NCBI RefSeq assembly: GCF_023109675.1 | Contig: NZ_JALDUR010000002.1 | Span: 1 to 64,000 of the forward strand | Direction of reading: 5' to 3' | Source: Streptococcus parasanguinis | Lineage (GTDB): Bacteria > Bacillota > Bacilli > Lactobacillales > Streptococcaceae | Length of the DNA: 64,000 nt | Shown here: piece after piece, positions 16,181 through 26,645 of the stretch | Position numbering within the stretch: the first letter of the stretch is position 1 | How the letters are laid out: every line of letters begins with the position of its first letter | Position numbers and translations under genes: made by a program | The notes under the pieces: generated by a model | What the model was told of the DNA's origin: nothing | The model's input: the letters and a program-made list of their open reading frames with translations, nothing else | Databases searched by the model: none

Positions 16181-17494
16181 ATGAGTATGTTTTTAGATAC
16201 AGCCAAGATTAAGGTCAAGGCTGGAAATGGCGGCGATGGCATGGTGGCTTTTCGCCGCGAAAAATATGTCCCTAATGGCGGACCTTGGGGTGGTGATGGA
16301 GGTCGTGGTGGCAATGTCATCTTCGTAGTAGACGAAGGCTTGCGCACCTTGATGGACTTCCGTTATAATCGGCATTTCAAAGCCCAAAATGGGGAAAAAG
16401 GAATGACCAAAGGGATGCACGGACGGGGAGCAGAAGATCTCTATGTACGAGTCCCTCAAGGAACGACCGTCCGAGATGCTGAGACTGACAAGGTCATTAC
16501 AGACCTAGTTGAAAATGGACAAGAGTACATTGTCGCCCACGGTGGCCGTGGCGGACGTGGAAATATTCGTTTTGCTACTCCAAAGAATCCAGCTCCAGAG
16601 ATTTCTGAGAACGGGGAACCTGGCCAGGAGCGCGAACTCGAATTAGAACTCAAAGTCTTGGCAGACGTTGGTTTGGTTGGCTTCCCTTCTGTTGGGAAAT
16701 CTACCCTTCTTAGTGTCATCACTTCAGCCAAACCAAAGATTGGAGCTTATCATTTCACTACCATCGTTCCAAATTTGGGAATGGTTCGGACGCCGTCAGG
16801 TGAATCCTTTGCAGTCGCAGACCTTCCTGGATTGATTGAAGGAGCTAGCCAAGGAGTCGGACTAGGAACCCAGTTCCTTCGCCACATCGAGCGCACACGA
16901 GTTATCTTGCATGTTATTGATATGTCAGCCAGTGAAGGACGCGATCCTTACGAAGATTATGTTCAAATCAATAAAGAGCTTGAAACTTATAATCTTCGTT
17001 TGATGGAGCGACCTCAGATTATCGTGGCAAATAAAATGGATATGCCAGAAAGTCAAGAAAACTTGAAAGAGTTCAAGAAGAAATTGGCAGCCAATTACGA
17101 TGAGTTTGATGAACTGCCACAGATCTTCCCGATCTCTAGTTTGGCGCATCAAGGTTTGGATAACTTGTTAGAAGCAACGGCAGAATTGTTAGATAAAACG
17201 CCAGAATTCCTCTTGTATTCAGAAGACGAAATGGCTCAAGAAGAAGTCTACTATGGCTTTGATGAAGACCAGCCAGCCTTTGACATCAGTCGGGATGACG
17301 ATGCCGCTTGGGTCTTGTCTGGTGAAAAACTTGAAAAACTCTTTAATATGACGAATTTCGATCGGGATGAAGCGGTCATGAAATTTGCTCGTCAATTGCG
17401 TGGCATGGGTGTTGATGAAGCTCTCCGTGCGCGTGGGGCAAAAGATGGCGATATCGTCCGGATCGGTAAATTTGAATTTGAGTTTGTAGATTAA
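16181..17494 (+). CDS. obgE: GTPase Obg
   Basis: An essential GTPase that associates with the 50S ribosomal subunit and links growth to (p)ppGpp. The 437-residue protein has the glycine-rich Obg fold (1-158; [17 protein letters not shown]), a G domain with G1 [10 protein letters not shown]2 TT, G3 DLPGL and G4 NKMD, and the C-terminal OCT domain found in Gram-positive Obg proteins. The length is normal for that form. Confidence 0.96.
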   Translation: MSMFLDTAKIKVKAGNGGDGMVAFRREKYVPNGGPWGGDGGRGGNVIFVVDEGLRTLMDFRYNRHFKAQNGEKGMTKGMHGRGAEDLYVRVPQGTTVRDAETDKVITDLVENGQEYIVAHGGRGGRGNIRFATPKNPAPEISENGEPGQERELELELKVLADVGLVGFPSVGKSTLLSVITSAKPKIGAYHFTTIVPNLGMVRTPSGESFAVADLPGLIEGASQGVGLGTQFLRHIERTRVILHVIDMSASEGRDPYEDYVQINKELETYNLRLMERPQIIVANKMDMPESQENLKEFKKKLAANYDEFDELPQIFPISSLAHQGLDNLLEATAELLDKTPEFLLYSEDEMAQEEVYYGFDEDQPAFDISRDDDAAWVLSGEKLEKLFNMTNFDRDEAVMKFARQLRGMGVDEALRARGAKDGDIVRIGKFEFEFVD

Positions 17495-17545
17495 GGGTGA
17501 TCCTGAGCGGATCAAGGATTCCAAATAAGAAATGAGGCTTTTTCA

Positions 17546-17710
17546 GTGGGAGATAAACCAATATCTTTTCGTGATGAAAATGGAAATTTTGTTTCAGCAG
17601 CTGATGTTTGGAATGCTGAAAAATTAGAAGAACTCTTTAATACGCTAAATCCTAAGCGCAAGTTGCGCCTACAAAGGGAAAAATTAGCAAAAGAAAACCA
17701 GCAGAAGTAA
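17546..17710 (+). CDS. Short hypothetical protein between obgE and ridA
   Basis: A 54-residue charged protein from a GTG start with a GAGG site upstream; it begins MGDKPISFRDENG and ends in a basic helix. I do not recognise a family. It fills the obgE-ridA gap almost exactly and keeps normal codon use, which supports it being real. A 31-codon ATG frame at 17532 overlaps but looks less protein-like. Confidence 0.6.
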   Translation: MGDKPISFRDENGNFVSAADVWNAEKLEELFNTLNPKRKLRLQREKLAKENQQK

Positions 17711-17728
17711 ATAGACTTGGAGAATACT

Positions 17729-18112
17729 ATGGCAAAAACAATTCATACAGATAAAGCACCCGCAGCAATTGGACCTTATGTTCAAGGGAAAATCGTAGGC
17801 AATCTTCTCTTTGCAAGTGGACAAGTTCCCTTGTCACCTGAAACTGGCGAAATCATTGGCGAAACCATCCAAGAACAAACAGAACAAGTCTTAAAGAACA
17901 TTGGGGCTATTTTGGAAGAGGCTGGGACAGACTTCGACCATGTGGTGAAAACCACTTGTTTCTTAAGTGATATGAATGACTTTGTACCTTTTAATGAGGT
18001 CTATAAAACAGTCTTTACTACAGAGTTTCCAGCTCGATCTGCTGTTGAAGTAGCACGCCTGCCACGTGATGTGAAGGTTGAAATTGAAGTTATTGCGGAA
18101 ATCAAGGCCTAA
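17729..18112 (+). CDS. ridA: RidA family enamine/imine deaminase
   Basis: A 127-residue RidA/YjgF protein. RidA hydrolyses reactive enamine/imine intermediates released by PLP enzymes, protecting other PLP enzymes; it works as a trimer. The N-terminal IGPYVQG and ASGQVP motifs and the C-terminal active-site Arg ([14 protein letters not shown]) are present. The ATG at 17729 has a TTGGAGA ribosome-binding site; the in-frame TTG at 17717 is less likely. Confidence 0.92.
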   Translation: MAKTIHTDKAPAAIGPYVQGKIVGNLLFASGQVPLSPETGEIIGETIQEQTEQVLKNIGAILEEAGTDFDHVVKTTCFLSDMNDFVPFNEVYKTVFTTEFPARSAVEVARLPRDVKVEIEVIAEIKA

Positions 18113-18130
18113 TAACCATTCAAAGACAAA

Positions 18131-18177
18131 AAAACAGAGTGGAGAGCAGGAAACTGTAGGCCACTCTGTTTTATTTT
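18131..18177 (+). terminator. Intrinsic terminator after ridA
   Basis: AAAACAGAGTGG (18131-18142) and CCACTCTGTTTT (18161-18172) form a perfect 12-bp stem followed by TTATTTT. It lies just before the rapZ ribosome-binding site and may also attenuate rapZ. Confidence 0.85.
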
Positions 18178-18188
18178 GGGAGGAAAAA

Positions 18189-19079
18189 ATGACAAAAAGT
18201 AAGATTCAACTGGTTATGGTAACGGGGATGAGCGGTGCTGGTAAGACCGTCGCCATCCAATCGTTTGAGGATTTGGGTTACTTTACCATCGACAATATGC
18301 CACCAGCGCTTTTGCTGAAATTTATTGAGCTCATGCGCCACAGCCAAGATAACAATAAATTAGCAGTCGTTGTGGATATGCGGAGCCGTTCCTTTTTCAA
18401 TGAAATTCGCACGATTCTAGACGAGTTAGACAACCAAGAAGATCTGGATTTTAAGGTTTTGTTTTTGGATGCCACGGACAGTGAGTTGGTAGCGCGGTAC
18501 AAGGAAACCCGTCGCAGCCATCCACTAGCTGCAGATGGCCGTGTTTTAGATGGGATTACTCTAGAGCGCGAACTCTTATCCCCTTTAAAAAATATCAGTC
18601 AAAATGTAGTAGATACGACTGAGTTGACGCCTCGTAATCTGAGAAAAACCATCGCAGAACAATTTGCCAGTCAAGACAATCAGCCAGATTTTCGGGTTGA
18701 GGTCATGTCATTTGGTTTTAAATATGGCCTTCCGATCGATGCCGATCTCGTGTTTGACGTGCGTTTTCTTCCAAATCCCTACTACAAATTGGAACTTCGG
18801 AATTTAACCGGTCAAGATCCAGCAGTCTATGATTATGTCATGGATCACCCTGAATCAGAGGAGTTTTACAGTCATCTTCATGACTTGATTGTTCCTATTT
18901 TACCGTCCTATAAACGGGAGGGTAAATCCGTTCTCACCATCGCTATGGGCTGTACCGGTGGGCAACACCGTTCAGTAGCCTTTGCAGAGCGCTTAGCGCA
19001 TGATTTAGAAAAAAATTGGCAGGTCAATTGCAGTCATAGAGACAAGGACAGACGGAAAGAAACGGTGAATCGCTCATGA
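18189..19079 (+). CDS. rapZ: RapZ family nucleotide-binding protein
   Basis: A 296-residue P-loop protein with Walker A GMSGAGKT (13-20) and the conserved C-terminal [10 protein letters not shown]. In enterobacteria RapZ controls GlmS via small RNAs; in Firmicutes the homologue (YvcJ) is linked to competence and envelope metabolism. It is the first gene of the conserved rapZ-yvcK-whiA cluster. The ATG at 18189 has GGGAGGAAAA upstream; the frame extends to 18078 but that would cross the terminator. Confidence 0.93.
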   Translation: MTKSKIQLVMVTGMSGAGKTVAIQSFEDLGYFTIDNMPPALLLKFIELMRHSQDNNKLAVVVDMRSRSFFNEIRTILDELDNQEDLDFKVLFLDATDSELVARYKETRRSHPLAADGRVLDGITLERELLSPLKNISQNVVDTTELTPRNLRKTIAEQFASQDNQPDFRVEVMSFGFKYGLPIDADLVFDVRFLPNPYYKLELRNLTGQDPAVYDYVMDHPESEEFYSHLHDLIVPILPSYKREGKSVLTIAMGCTGGQHRSVAFAERLAHDLEKNWQVNCSHRDKDRRKETVNRS

Positions 19080-20053
19080 GAAAACCTAAAGTAACCGTTA
19101 TTGGAGGAGGAACAGGGATTTCTGTTATCCTCGATAGTCTGAGAAAGAAACCGGTCGATATTACTGCCATCGTAACTGTTGCAGATGATGGTGGGAGTTC
19201 AGGTGAATTGCGGAAGAACATCCAAAAATTGACACCACCTGGAGATCTTCGAAATGTGCTGGTTGCCATGTCAGATATGCCTCGTTTTTATGAGAAAGTC
19301 TTTCAATACCGCTTTGCAGACGATGATGGCCCTTTAGCCGGACACCCTTTGGGAAACTTGATCATTGCAGGGATTTCAGAGATGCAAGGCTCGACCTATA
19401 ATGCCATGCAGTTGTTAACCAAGTTCTTTCATACGACCGGCAAGATCTATCCTTCCAGTGATAGTCCCTTGACCCTTCATGCCGTTTTTCAAGATGGAAA
19501 AGAAGTGGTAGGAGAAAGCCACATTGCCAACTACACCGGCATGATTGATCATGTTTATGTGACCAATACCTTTGATCAAGAGCGCCCAAAAGCTAGTAAG
19601 AAAGTGGTGGAAGCTATTCTTGAAAGTGATATGGTCGTCTTAGGTCCTGGTTCGCTCTTTACCTCGATCCTTCCTAATTTGATGATCGATGAGATTGGGA
19701 AAGCCATCCTTGAAACCAAGGCTCAGGTAGCCTATGTTTGTAACATCATGACCCAAAGAGGAGAAACCGAGCATTTCACAGACAGTGACCACGTTGCCGT
19801 TCTCCATAAACATTTGGGAGAGAAGTTTATCGATACCGTCCTTGTCAATATCAATCAGGTTCCCGCAGCTTACATGAACAGTAACAAATTTGATGAATAC
19901 TTGGTACAGGTAGAGCACGATTTCAAGGGGTTGCACTCGCAAGTTCCCCAAGTGATTTCTTCTGATTTCTTGAAGCTGGTCAATGGAGGAGCCTTTCATG
20001 ATGGTGAAAAAGTAGTCGAAGAGTTGATGCAGATCGTGCAGGTGAGAAAATGA
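19076..20053 (+). CDS. yvcK: YvcK/GlmR family UDP-GlcNAc-binding regulator
   Basis: A 325-residue Rossmann-like protein with the GGGTG motif at the N-terminus ([10 protein letters not shown]) and the [10 protein letters not shown] stretch typical of this family. In Firmicutes it binds UDP-GlcNAc and stimulates GlmS, coupling carbon flux to wall precursor supply. The ATG overlaps the rapZ stop (ATGA). Confidence 0.93.
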   Translation: MRKPKVTVIGGGTGISVILDSLRKKPVDITAIVTVADDGGSSGELRKNIQKLTPPGDLRNVLVAMSDMPRFYEKVFQYRFADDDGPLAGHPLGNLIIAGISEMQGSTYNAMQLLTKFFHTTGKIYPSSDSPLTLHAVFQDGKEVVGESHIANYTGMIDHVYVTNTFDQERPKASKKVVEAILESDMVVLGPGSLFTSILPNLMIDEIGKAILETKAQVAYVCNIMTQRGETEHFTDSDHVAVLHKHLGEKFIDTVLVNINQVPAAYMNSNKFDEYLVQVEHDFKGLHSQVPQVISSDFLKLVNGGAFHDGEKVVEELMQIVQVRK

Positions 20054-20967
20054 GTTTTACGGTTCGTGTCAAAGAAGAATTATTGTCTCTCAAGCGATTT
20101 GAAAAGAGTGAATTGGCTGCTATTATTAAGATGTCTGGGAGCCTCGGAATATCAATGGGCGGCTTGACGCTCTCGGTAACAACAGAAAATGCCAAGATCG
20201 CTCGCCATATCTATGAATTGTTGCATCATTTCTATGAGGCTAAATCGGATATTCGCCACCACCAAAAAACCAATTTGAAAAAAAATCGTGTCTACACAGT
20301 ATTCTTGGATGAAAAGGTGGAAGAGATTCTTGCTGACTTACATTTGGCAGATGCCTTTTTTGGGATTGAGACAGGCATTGATGCCAGTGTTTTAGAAGAT
20401 GAAGTAGCCAGTCGTGCTTATCTTCGAGGGGCTTTTCTGTCGAGTGGTTCCATCAAGGATCCTGAAAAAGGAAAGTACCAGTTGGAAATTCATTCTGTTT
20501 ATACAGACCACGCGGAAGGAATTGCCCTTCTCATGAAAGGATTTTTACTAGATGCGAAAACTATCGAGCGGAAAAAAGGAGTGGTAACCTATTTGCAAAG
20601 AGCGGAAGATATTATTGATTTTCTAATTGTAGTAGAGGCCATGCAAGCCATGCAGGAATTTGAGGCTATCAAGGTCATGAGAGAGACGCGCAATGACCTC
20701 AATCGGGCCAATAATGCCGAGATGGCCAATATCCAACGAACGGTCACGGCCAGCATGAAAACCATCAATAATATCAGTAAAATTGTGGATACGATCGGTC
20801 TAGGGAGTTTACCAAGTGACTTGCAAGAAGTTGCCTATATTCGGATGAACCATCCAGATTATTCCATCCAGCAGATCGCTGATAGCTTGCAACAACCTAT
20901 TTCAAAAAGCGGTGTCAATCACCGCTTGCGTAAGATCAATAAGATCGCAGACGATTTAGACAAATAA
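20050..20967 (+). CDS. whiA: DNA-binding protein WhiA
   Basis: A 305-residue protein with an N-terminal LAGLIDADG-homing-endonuclease-like fold without catalytic function ([14 protein letters not shown]) and a C-terminal helix-turn-helix. WhiA controls sporulation in actinomycetes; in Firmicutes it affects cell division and nucleoid organisation. It overlaps yvcK by four bases, completing the cluster. Confidence 0.94.
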   Translation: MSFTVRVKEELLSLKRFEKSELAAIIKMSGSLGISMGGLTLSVTTENAKIARHIYELLHHFYEAKSDIRHHQKTNLKKNRVYTVFLDEKVEEILADLHLADAFFGIETGIDASVLEDEVASRAYLRGAFLSSGSIKDPEKGKYQLEIHSVYTDHAEGIALLMKGFLLDAKTIERKKGVVTYLQRAEDIIDFLIVVEAMQAMQEFEAIKVMRETRNDLNRANNAEMANIQRTVTASMKTINNISKIVDTIGLGSLPSDLQEVAYIRMNHPDYSIQQIADSLQQPISKSGVNHRLRKINKIADDLDK

Positions 20968-21008
20968 AAAAGGCCAAAGGCCTTTCATAATGAGGATAAA
21001 GTCTTTTT

Positions 21009-21148
21009 AAAAACTTTCCTTAGGTGAGTACGGACGTCAGCGAACTTCATAGAAGTTCCATGACTTAGTTTTGAGCCTAATGTCTCAAAACTCCCGAGTG
21101 CCTGAAACGTATTGTTTCAGGCACTTTTCTCACAGCGGAAAGTTTTTT
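21009..21148. ncRNA. Four-helix structured element after whiA
   Basis: A closing stem AAAAACTTTCC (21009-21019) with GGAAAGTTTTT (21137-21147) and GTGAG with CTCAC (21024-21028, 21129-21133) encloses three hairpins: GAACTTC/GAAGTTC (21042-21058, extended by GTCA/TGAC), AGTTTTGAG/CTCAAAACT (21067-21092) and AGTGCCTGAAAC/GTTTCAGGCACT (21097-21125). It lies between the convergent whiA and ferredoxin-NADP reductase genes, with T runs on both strands. It may be an elaborate bidirectional terminator, a structured RNA or a streptococcal interspersed repeat. Confidence 0.65.
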
Positions 21149-21217
21149 ATTTTCTTGATTCATACTAAAAATAGGAACTCATTTTTACTTCTTTGCAGAA
21201 TCGATTAACTTATTTTA

Positions 21218-22186
21218 TTATAAACTGGTTGAGTGCGTTGGTTGGACTTTCTTATCTGGATAGATGTAGTTGATGGCATTGTTTACAGCTGTTGGAGCTT
21301 CCCCCAGACCTGTAGCGATGAGATCGATCTTTCCTTCATAGAAGCAGCAGTCTCCACAAGCATAAATTCCAGGAAGGCTGGTTTCTTGTTTTTGGTTGAC
21401 CTTGATTTTATGGCGTTGCAATTCTACACCCCATTCTTTCAAGTTTCCGATTGAAGATTTAAAGCCATAGTTGACAAATAAGTGATCAATCGGAATGAGT
21501 TCGGTTTCATCGGTTTTAACTTTTGTGATTTCAAGGTGAGTGGCATGACCATTTTCGCCAATCAAGCGACTAGGAACAAATGGTGTTTTGATGTTGACAG
21601 AAGATTGTTTGAGTTCTTCTACACTATGTTCTAAAGCACGGAAGTTATCCCGACGATGAATGATCGTAGTTGGAGCAATCTTGTCAAAAGTAAGAGCCCA
21701 GTCTACAGCAGAGTCTCCACCACCAAGGACGGTCACCTGCTGTCCTTCATATTGTTGGATGTTCGAAACATAATAGTGGACGTTATCAAAGTCTTCGGCT
21801 CCCTCAATGTCAAGGGCGCGTGGCTTAAAGGCACCACCGCCCATGGCAATAATGACTGCTTTAGACTGATGCACTTGGCGAGAAGTAGTGATGGTGAAGA
21901 GGTCGCCTTCTTTTCGAATATCCTCTACAGTTTCATTGAGAAAGATCGGTGTATCAAACCGTTTGACTTGCTCGATCAAGCGGTTGCTCAATTCTTCACC
22001 AGTTAAATTGGTAAAGCCAGGTACATCGAGGATACTCTTTTCTGGATAGAGAATAGCTGGTTGCCCTCCCAGTTGAGGTAAGGAATCAATCAGTTTGACT
22101 TTTACTTGGCGCATATTGCCATAAAAAGCAGCAAACAGACCAACTGGTCCGCCCCCAACAATTGTAATATCATAAATTTCTGACAT
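21218..22186 (-). CDS. Ferredoxin--NADP reductase, thioredoxin-reductase-like type
   Basis: A 322-residue FAD/NAD(P)H flavoprotein of the YumC type. It has the N-terminal FAD-binding GGGPVGLFAA, the NADPH-binding GGGDSAVDWA, and GIYACGD near the C-terminus. There is no CxxC redox pair, so it is not a thioredoxin reductase. It moves electrons between NADPH and ferredoxin or flavodoxin. On the minus strand it has a GGAG site and an extended -10 TGATACAAT. Confidence 0.92.
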   Translation of the reverse strand: MSEIYDITIVGGGPVGLFAAFYGNMRQVKVKLIDSLPQLGGQPAILYPEKSILDVPGFTNLTGEELSNRLIEQVKRFDTPIFLNETVEDIRKEGDLFTITTSRQVHQSKAVIIAMGGGAFKPRALDIEGAEDFDNVHYYVSNIQQYEGQQVTVLGGGDSAVDWALTFDKIAPTTIIHRRDNFRALEHSVEELKQSSVNIKTPFVPSRLIGENGHATHLEITKVKTDETELIPIDHLFVNYGFKSSIGNLKEWGVELQRHKIKVNQKQETSLPGIYACGDCCFYEGKIDLIATGLGEAPTAVNNAINYIYPDKKVQPTHSTSL

Positions 22187-22301
22187 AGTATCTCCTTCAG
22201 GGTTTTCTTTGTTTCCATTGTATCATAAAATGGGAAGAATGAAAAAGTTGGAAAAAGAAAAGATATGAAGGCTAGGAGGGCTAGAAAAGTTTCAAAAGAT
22301 C

Positions 22302-22330
22302 TTGACAGCGTCCTTAAAGTGTGATAAAAT
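22302..22330 (+). promoter_or_regulatory. rpsU promoter
   Basis: TTGACA (22302-22307), 17-bp spacer, TAAAAT (22325-22330), followed by an AGGGAGTG ribosome-binding region. Confidence 0.9.
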
Positions 22331-22364
22331 TATTAAGATTTTAGGCTTGAAGGGAGTGAAAAAT

Positions 22365-22541
22365 ATGTCAAAAACAGTAGTACGTAAGAATGAATCTCTT
22401 GACGATGCTCTTCGTCGTTTCAAACGTGCGGTTACTAAAGCTGGTACTCTTCAAGAAACACGCAAACGTGAATTCTATGAAAAACCTTCTGTAAAACGTA
22501 AACGTAAATCAGAAGCAGCTCGTAAACGTAAAAAATTCTAA
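22365..22541 (+). CDS. rpsU: 30S ribosomal protein S21
   Basis: A 58-residue, strongly basic protein: [20 protein letters not shown] at the start and a Lys/Arg-rich tail, as in S21 throughout Firmicutes. The frame is open from 22302 but the ATG at 22365 is the right start. It is monocistronic, with its own strong promoter and terminator. Confidence 0.97.
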
Positions 22542-22552
22542 TTGAATACAAG

Positions 22553-22574
22553 AACAGACTTCGGTCTGTTTTTT
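22553..22574 (+). terminator. rpsU terminator with TTCG loop
   Basis: AACAGAC (22553-22559), loop TTCG, GTCTGTT (22564-22570), then a T run. Confidence 0.92.
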
Positions 22575-22603
22575 GTTTTTTTCATCCGTTAAAGACAAAA
22601 AAA

Positions 22604-22636
22604 CCGATCTTCTAGCTAGAAGATCGGATCTTTTTA
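22604..22636. terminator. mscL terminator (bidirectional palindrome)
   Basis: A perfect 24-nt palindrome at 22604-22627 centred on CTAGCTAG. T runs occur on both strands: eight A to the left (T on the minus strand) and TCTTTTT to the right. It ends mscL and backs up the rpsU terminator. Confidence 0.88.
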
Positions 22637-22641
22637 TCTGA

Positions 22642-23022
22642 TTATTTGTTTGCAAGCAAGTCGCGGATTTCAGTAAGCAACTCTTCTTGAGTAGGAGCAG
22701 GAGCTTCTTCTTCGACAGCTTCTTCTTTTTTACCAAGGTTTTGAGCTTTTTCAGCAGCTTTCACTACGAAGAAAAGAACAGTACCAACAACAAGGAAGTT
22801 GATAACAGCGCTCAAGAAGCTACCGTATGCAACACCGTTCCATGACAAATTAGCAATCTTATCAACACCAGCAGCTTTCATAGCTGGTTTCAAAATAAGT
22901 GGAGTGATGATATCGTTAACAAGTGATGTTACGATAGCTCCAAATGCAGCTCCGATAACGACTGCTACAGCAAGGTCAACAATATTTCCACGAAGGAGAA
23001 AAGCTTTCAAATCTTTTAACAT
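22642..23022 (-). CDS. mscL: Large-conductance mechanosensitive channel
   Basis: MscL opens under membrane tension to release solutes on hypo-osmotic shock. The 126-residue protein has the conserved N-terminus FLLRGNIVDLAVAVVIGAAFG (first helix), a second helix (about 68-88) and an acidic-basic cytoplasmic tail. Length and order fit the homopentameric family. The minus-strand upstream region has TATACT near 23060 and an AGGA just before the ATG. Confidence 0.95.
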   Translation of the reverse strand: MLKDLKAFLLRGNIVDLAVAVVIGAAFGAIVTSLVNDIITPLILKPAMKAAGVDKIANLSWNGVAYGSFLSAVINFLVVGTVLFFVVKAAEKAQNLGKKEEAVEEEAPAPTQEELLTEIRDLLANK

Positions 23023-23236
23023 ATCCTAAATATGTCCTTTCATAATAATTTTTACTATGATAGTATAACGGAAAAATATTCGACTGACAAGGAATATGCC
23101 TCATTTTTTTAAAATTAGTGATAAAGGTTGAAAATCTTTTCTTTTATGTGTGAAATCGGTAGGAAAAAATTTACTTTTACTAACTTTTAGTATAAAATAT
23201 AAAGTGATAATCTATGGTAAAATGGAGGCACTGTTT

Positions 23237-25015
23237 ATGGTTGATAAAGAGCTAATTGCAGAAATTAAAAACAGTGTAAACATTGTTGAAGTTATTGGAG
23301 AAGTTGTTTCTTTGACCAAGGCTGGCCGTAATTTTTTAGGGCTCTGTCCTTTTCATGGTGAAAAGACTCCTTCTTTTAATGTCGTTGAAGACAAGCAGTT
23401 TTACCATTGTTTCGGATGTGGTCGCTCGGGAGATGTCTTTAAGTTTATTGAGGAATACCGTGGAGTGGCTTTTATGGATGCGGTCCAGATCGTAGCAGAA
23501 AAAGCGGGTATTGCGCTTCAGTACCAAGCAAGGCCGGCTCAACCAACGTCTATCAATCCCAACCAAGAACTTTATGAGATTCATCAGGAAGCCAGTAAGT
23601 TCTACCAGGCGATTCTGATGACGACAAAGATGGGAGAAGAAGCGCGAAATTATCTGCATGAACGTGGATTGACGGATGAGGTCATCCGACATTTTCAATT
23701 GGGCTTAGCCCCAGCAGAAGGGAATTATCTCTATCGAAATCTCTCTGAGAGGTTCTCTGAGAAAGTGATTACCGATTCGGGGTTATTCACAATCTCAGAT
23801 GCTGGAACAGTTTTTGATGCCTTTCAGGATCGGATTATGTTTCCTTTGACGGATGATAGTGGACGTGTCATTGCTTTTTCTGGTAGACTGTGGAAACTAA
23901 CGGATGATGGCAGTCATCAAGCCAAGTACAAGAATAGTCGAAGTACCCGTCTATTTAATAAGAGTTATGAACTTTATCATTTGGATCAAGCTAAGACGAG
24001 CGCCAAAAAGCAACATGAAATGTATATCATGGAAGGCTTTATGGATGTCATTGCGGCTTATCGAGCTGGGATTGAAAATGCAGTCGCCTCTATGGGGACA
24101 GCCTTGACACCAGAGCACGTCCAGCACCTGTCTCATTTTACCAAAAAGGTCATTTTGACCTATGATGGGGATAAGGCGGGACTTGAAGCAACCGCTAAGG
24201 CCTTGGATGTCTTGCAGGATCTGGAGTTGGAGATCGTCCGTATCCCTGATCAGATGGATCCCGATGAGTACCTCAAAAAGACCTCCCCAGAAGATCTAGC
24301 TTCCCTCTTGAAGAATTCGCGGATCAGTAAGGTTGAATTCTTGATGCACTACTGGAAACCCCAGTATATTGAGAACTTACAGGCACAGATTGAGTTTGTC
24401 GAGAAGCTGGCACCGATGATCGCCCAGACGCGCTCCATCACAGCGCAAAACACCTATATTTATAAGTTGGCAGATTTATTGCCAGACTTTGATTATTTGC
24501 AGATTGAGCAGATTGTCAATAATTGTCGCTTGCATCAACGGCAGGAGGATCAAAGTGGTGGACGATCAAGAACGTCGAATTTTTCAGTCGATCTCCTGCC
24601 TAATCGTGGGATGACGCGCTTGATCAAGGCGGAAAATCATTTATTAAGTAGGATGAAAGATTTTCCAATGGTGCTTAATGATTACCGTTTGCGACCTGAT
24701 TTTGTCTTTGACACACCGGAGTTACAGATCTTGTACCAATTACTCTGTCAAAATGGAGAAGTCACATCTCAGGATTTGTCCGAGCAACCTGAAGGGGTCC
24801 AGCACGCCTGGTACCGGATGTTAGAAGAAGATTTGCCAGAAGAGATAGCGGATGGTGAATTAGAAGAAGTGGAAGAAACGCGAAATCGTGAGCTTCTTCG
24901 CAAAGAAAGTCAACAAATTGGAAATAAAGTGAAGGAAGCTTCCTCAACAGGGAATGCGGAAAAAGCTTTATTGGAACTCGAGCGTTTGATCGCTCAAAAA
25001 AGAAGAATGGAGTAG
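23237..25015 (+). CDS. dnaG: DNA primase
   Basis: DnaG makes the RNA primers for chromosome replication. The 592-residue protein has a CHC2 zinc finger (Cys37, His40, Cys58, Cys61), a TOPRIM core ([22 protein letters not shown]) and a C-terminal helicase-interaction region. The ATG at 23237 has GGAGG eight bases before it; the frame is open from 23150. A -10 TAAAAT (23218-23223) sits directly before the ribosome-binding site, so the main promoter may be further upstream. It forms the macromolecular-synthesis operon with rpoD. Confidence 0.96.
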   Translation: MVDKELIAEIKNSVNIVEVIGEVVSLTKAGRNFLGLCPFHGEKTPSFNVVEDKQFYHCFGCGRSGDVFKFIEEYRGVAFMDAVQIVAEKAGIALQYQARPAQPTSINPNQELYEIHQEASKFYQAILMTTKMGEEARNYLHERGLTDEVIRHFQLGLAPAEGNYLYRNLSERFSEKVITDSGLFTISDAGTVFDAFQDRIMFPLTDDSGRVIAFSGRLWKLTDDGSHQAKYKNSRSTRLFNKSYELYHLDQAKTSAKKQHEMYIMEGFMDVIAAYRAGIENAVASMGTALTPEHVQHLSHFTKKVILTYDGDKAGLEATAKALDVLQDLELEIVRIPDQMDPDEYLKKTSPEDLASLLKNSRISKVEFLMHYWKPQYIENLQAQIEFVEKLAPMIAQTRSITAQNTYIYKLADLLPDFDYLQIEQIVNNCRLHQRQEDQSGGRSRTSNFSVDLLPNRGMTRLIKAENHLLSRMKDFPMVLNDYRLRPDFVFDTPELQILYQLLCQNGEVTSQDLSEQPEGVQHAWYRMLEEDLPEEIADGELEEVEETRNRELLRKESQQIGNKVKEASSTGNAEKALLELERLIAQKRRME

Positions 25016-25017
25016 GA

Positions 25018-26127
25018 ATGGCTAAAGAACAAAAAGATATTACAACATTGGACGTTCAAATTGCAGAGTTTATTCGTAGCCACAAGAAAAGTGGAACTGC
25101 AACAGATGATGAAATTAATGACAAGTTGGTTATTCCATTCACACTAGATGCAGATGGAATTGAAGATCTTTTGCAACGGATTCAAGATGCAGGAATTTCG
25201 ATCACGGATAAAGATGGTAACCCAAGTGCGCGTGTGTTGAACAATGAAGAAGAGCCAGAATTGTCAGATGAGGAATTGCTTGGAAGCAACTCTGCCAAGG
25301 TCAACGACCCAGTACGGATGTACTTGAAAGAAATTGGGGTTGTTCCTCTTTTGACCAATGAAGAAGAACAAGAATTGGCTATCCTAGTGGAACAAGGTGA
25401 TTTGGAAGCTAAGCAACGTCTTGCAGAAGCCAACCTTCGTTTGGTTGTATCCATTGCGAAACGTTACGTTGGTCGTGGAATGCAATTTTTGGATTTGATC
25501 CAAGAAGGAAATATGGGCTTGATGAAGGCCGTTGATAAGTTTGACTATACCAAAGGGTTCAAGTTCTCTACCTATGCTACTTGGTGGATTCGTCAGGCTA
25601 TCACTCGTGCCATTGCAGACCAAGCACGGACCATTCGGATCCCTGTTCACATGGTGGAAACCATTAACAAGTTGGTTCGTGAACAACGCAATCTCTTGCA
25701 AGAATTGGGACAAGACCCAACGCCAGAACAAATCGCTGAACGTATGGATATGACACCAGACAAGGTGCGTGAAATCTTGAAGATTGCTCAAGAGCCTGTT
25801 TCTCTTGAAACTCCAATCGGGGAAGAAGACGATAGCCACTTGGGCGATTTCATCGAAGATGAAGTGATTGAAAATCCAGTAGACTACACCACTCGTGTGG
25901 TACTACGCGAACAATTGGATGAAGTCCTCGATACTTTAACAGATCGGGAAGAAAATGTTTTGCGTCTTCGTTTTGGTCTCGATGATGGAAAAATGCGGAC
26001 CTTGGAAGATGTGGGGAAAGTCTTCAACGTGACCCGTGAACGGATCCGTCAGATCGAAGCCAAAGCCCTCCGCAAACTTCGCCACCCAAGCAGAAGCAAA
26101 CCATTGCGTGACTTTATAGAGGATTAA
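25018..26127 (+). CDS. rpoD: Primary sigma factor
   Basis: The housekeeping sigma of RNA polymerase, 369 residues. Region 1.1 is followed by region 1.2 ([11 protein letters not shown]), region 2 ([14 protein letters not shown], for -10 recognition), region 3 and region 4 with the C-terminal helix-turn-helix ([20 protein letters not shown]). The gene starts two bases after the dnaG stop. Three tandem terminators follow. Confidence 0.97.
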   Translation: MAKEQKDITTLDVQIAEFIRSHKKSGTATDDEINDKLVIPFTLDADGIEDLLQRIQDAGISITDKDGNPSARVLNNEEEPELSDEELLGSNSAKVNDPVRMYLKEIGVVPLLTNEEEQELAILVEQGDLEAKQRLAEANLRLVVSIAKRYVGRGMQFLDLIQEGNMGLMKAVDKFDYTKGFKFSTYATWWIRQAITRAIADQARTIRIPVHMVETINKLVREQRNLLQELGQDPTPEQIAERMDMTPDKVREILKIAQEPVSLETPIGEEDDSHLGDFIEDEVIENPVDYTTRVVLREQLDEVLDTLTDREENVLRLRFGLDDGKMRTLEDVGKVFNVTRERIRQIEAKALRKLRHPSRSKPLRDFIED

Positions 26128-26130
26128 AAA

Positions 26131-26244
26131 GATCCTGCGGATCTTTTTAACGGCTACCCAAAAACCAAAGAGTGGCCAGGTCCAGTGGACATTTTTAACG
26201 GCCACCTAAAAACCAAAGAGTGGCCAGATCCTGCGGATCTTTTT
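26131..26244 (+). terminator. Array of three terminators separated by two 31-bp repeats
   Basis: Hairpin plus T5 occurs at 26131-26148 (GATCC-TGC-GGATC), 26180-26196 (GTCC-AGT-GGAC) and 26227-26244 (GATCC-TGC-GGATC again). Between them lie two near-identical 31-bp repeats (26149-26179, 26197-26227) that themselves can fold as GGCCAC/GTGGCC. It ends the dnaG-rpoD operon. Confidence 0.85.
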
Positions 26245-26296
26245 AACCCGAGCCCAGAAATTCTATCGAGAGTAAATAGCAGAAAAAGGAAGTCAT

Positions 26297-26626
26297 ATGG
26301 CATATACAACTGAGCAAATTGAAGAAATTAAAAATAAAATTTTAAATGCTTTGGAAGAGGTAATCGATCCTGAGCTTGGGATTGACATTGTCAATTTAGG
26401 TCTTGTCTACGAGATCCATTTTGACGGTGAAACTGGAGCAACCATCATTGATATGACTCTAACGACCATGGGATGTCCATTAGCGGACCTTCTGACAGAT
26501 CAGATTCATGATGTTTTAGCAGAAGTAGAAGAAGTGACATCTGTGGATGTGAAGTTGGTCTGGTACCCTGCTTGGACGGTTGAAAAGATGAGCCGTTATG
26601 CACGGATCGCACTTGGAATTAGTTAA
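26297..26626 (+). CDS. DUF59/MIP18 family iron-sulfur assembly factor
   Basis: A 109-residue protein of the MIP18/SufT-like family. It has the conserved DPELGIDIVNLGLVY segment, the reactive Cys of TTMGCPLADLL (Cys57) and the terminal VWYPAWTVEKMS stretch. Members help mature Fe-S proteins. The start has an AAGGAAGTC site. A strong terminator follows. Confidence 0.9.
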   Translation: MAYTTEQIEEIKNKILNALEEVIDPELGIDIVNLGLVYEIHFDGETGATIIDMTLTTMGCPLADLLTDQIHDVLAEVEEVTSVDVKLVWYPAWTVEKMSRYARIALGIS

Positions 26627-26645
26627 ACATTCTATGCATCAAAAT

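Noticed and set aside
20973-20986. AAAGGCC/GGCCTTT hairpin after whiA
   Set aside because: Only three T follow; weak. The large element at 21009-21148 is the likelier terminator.
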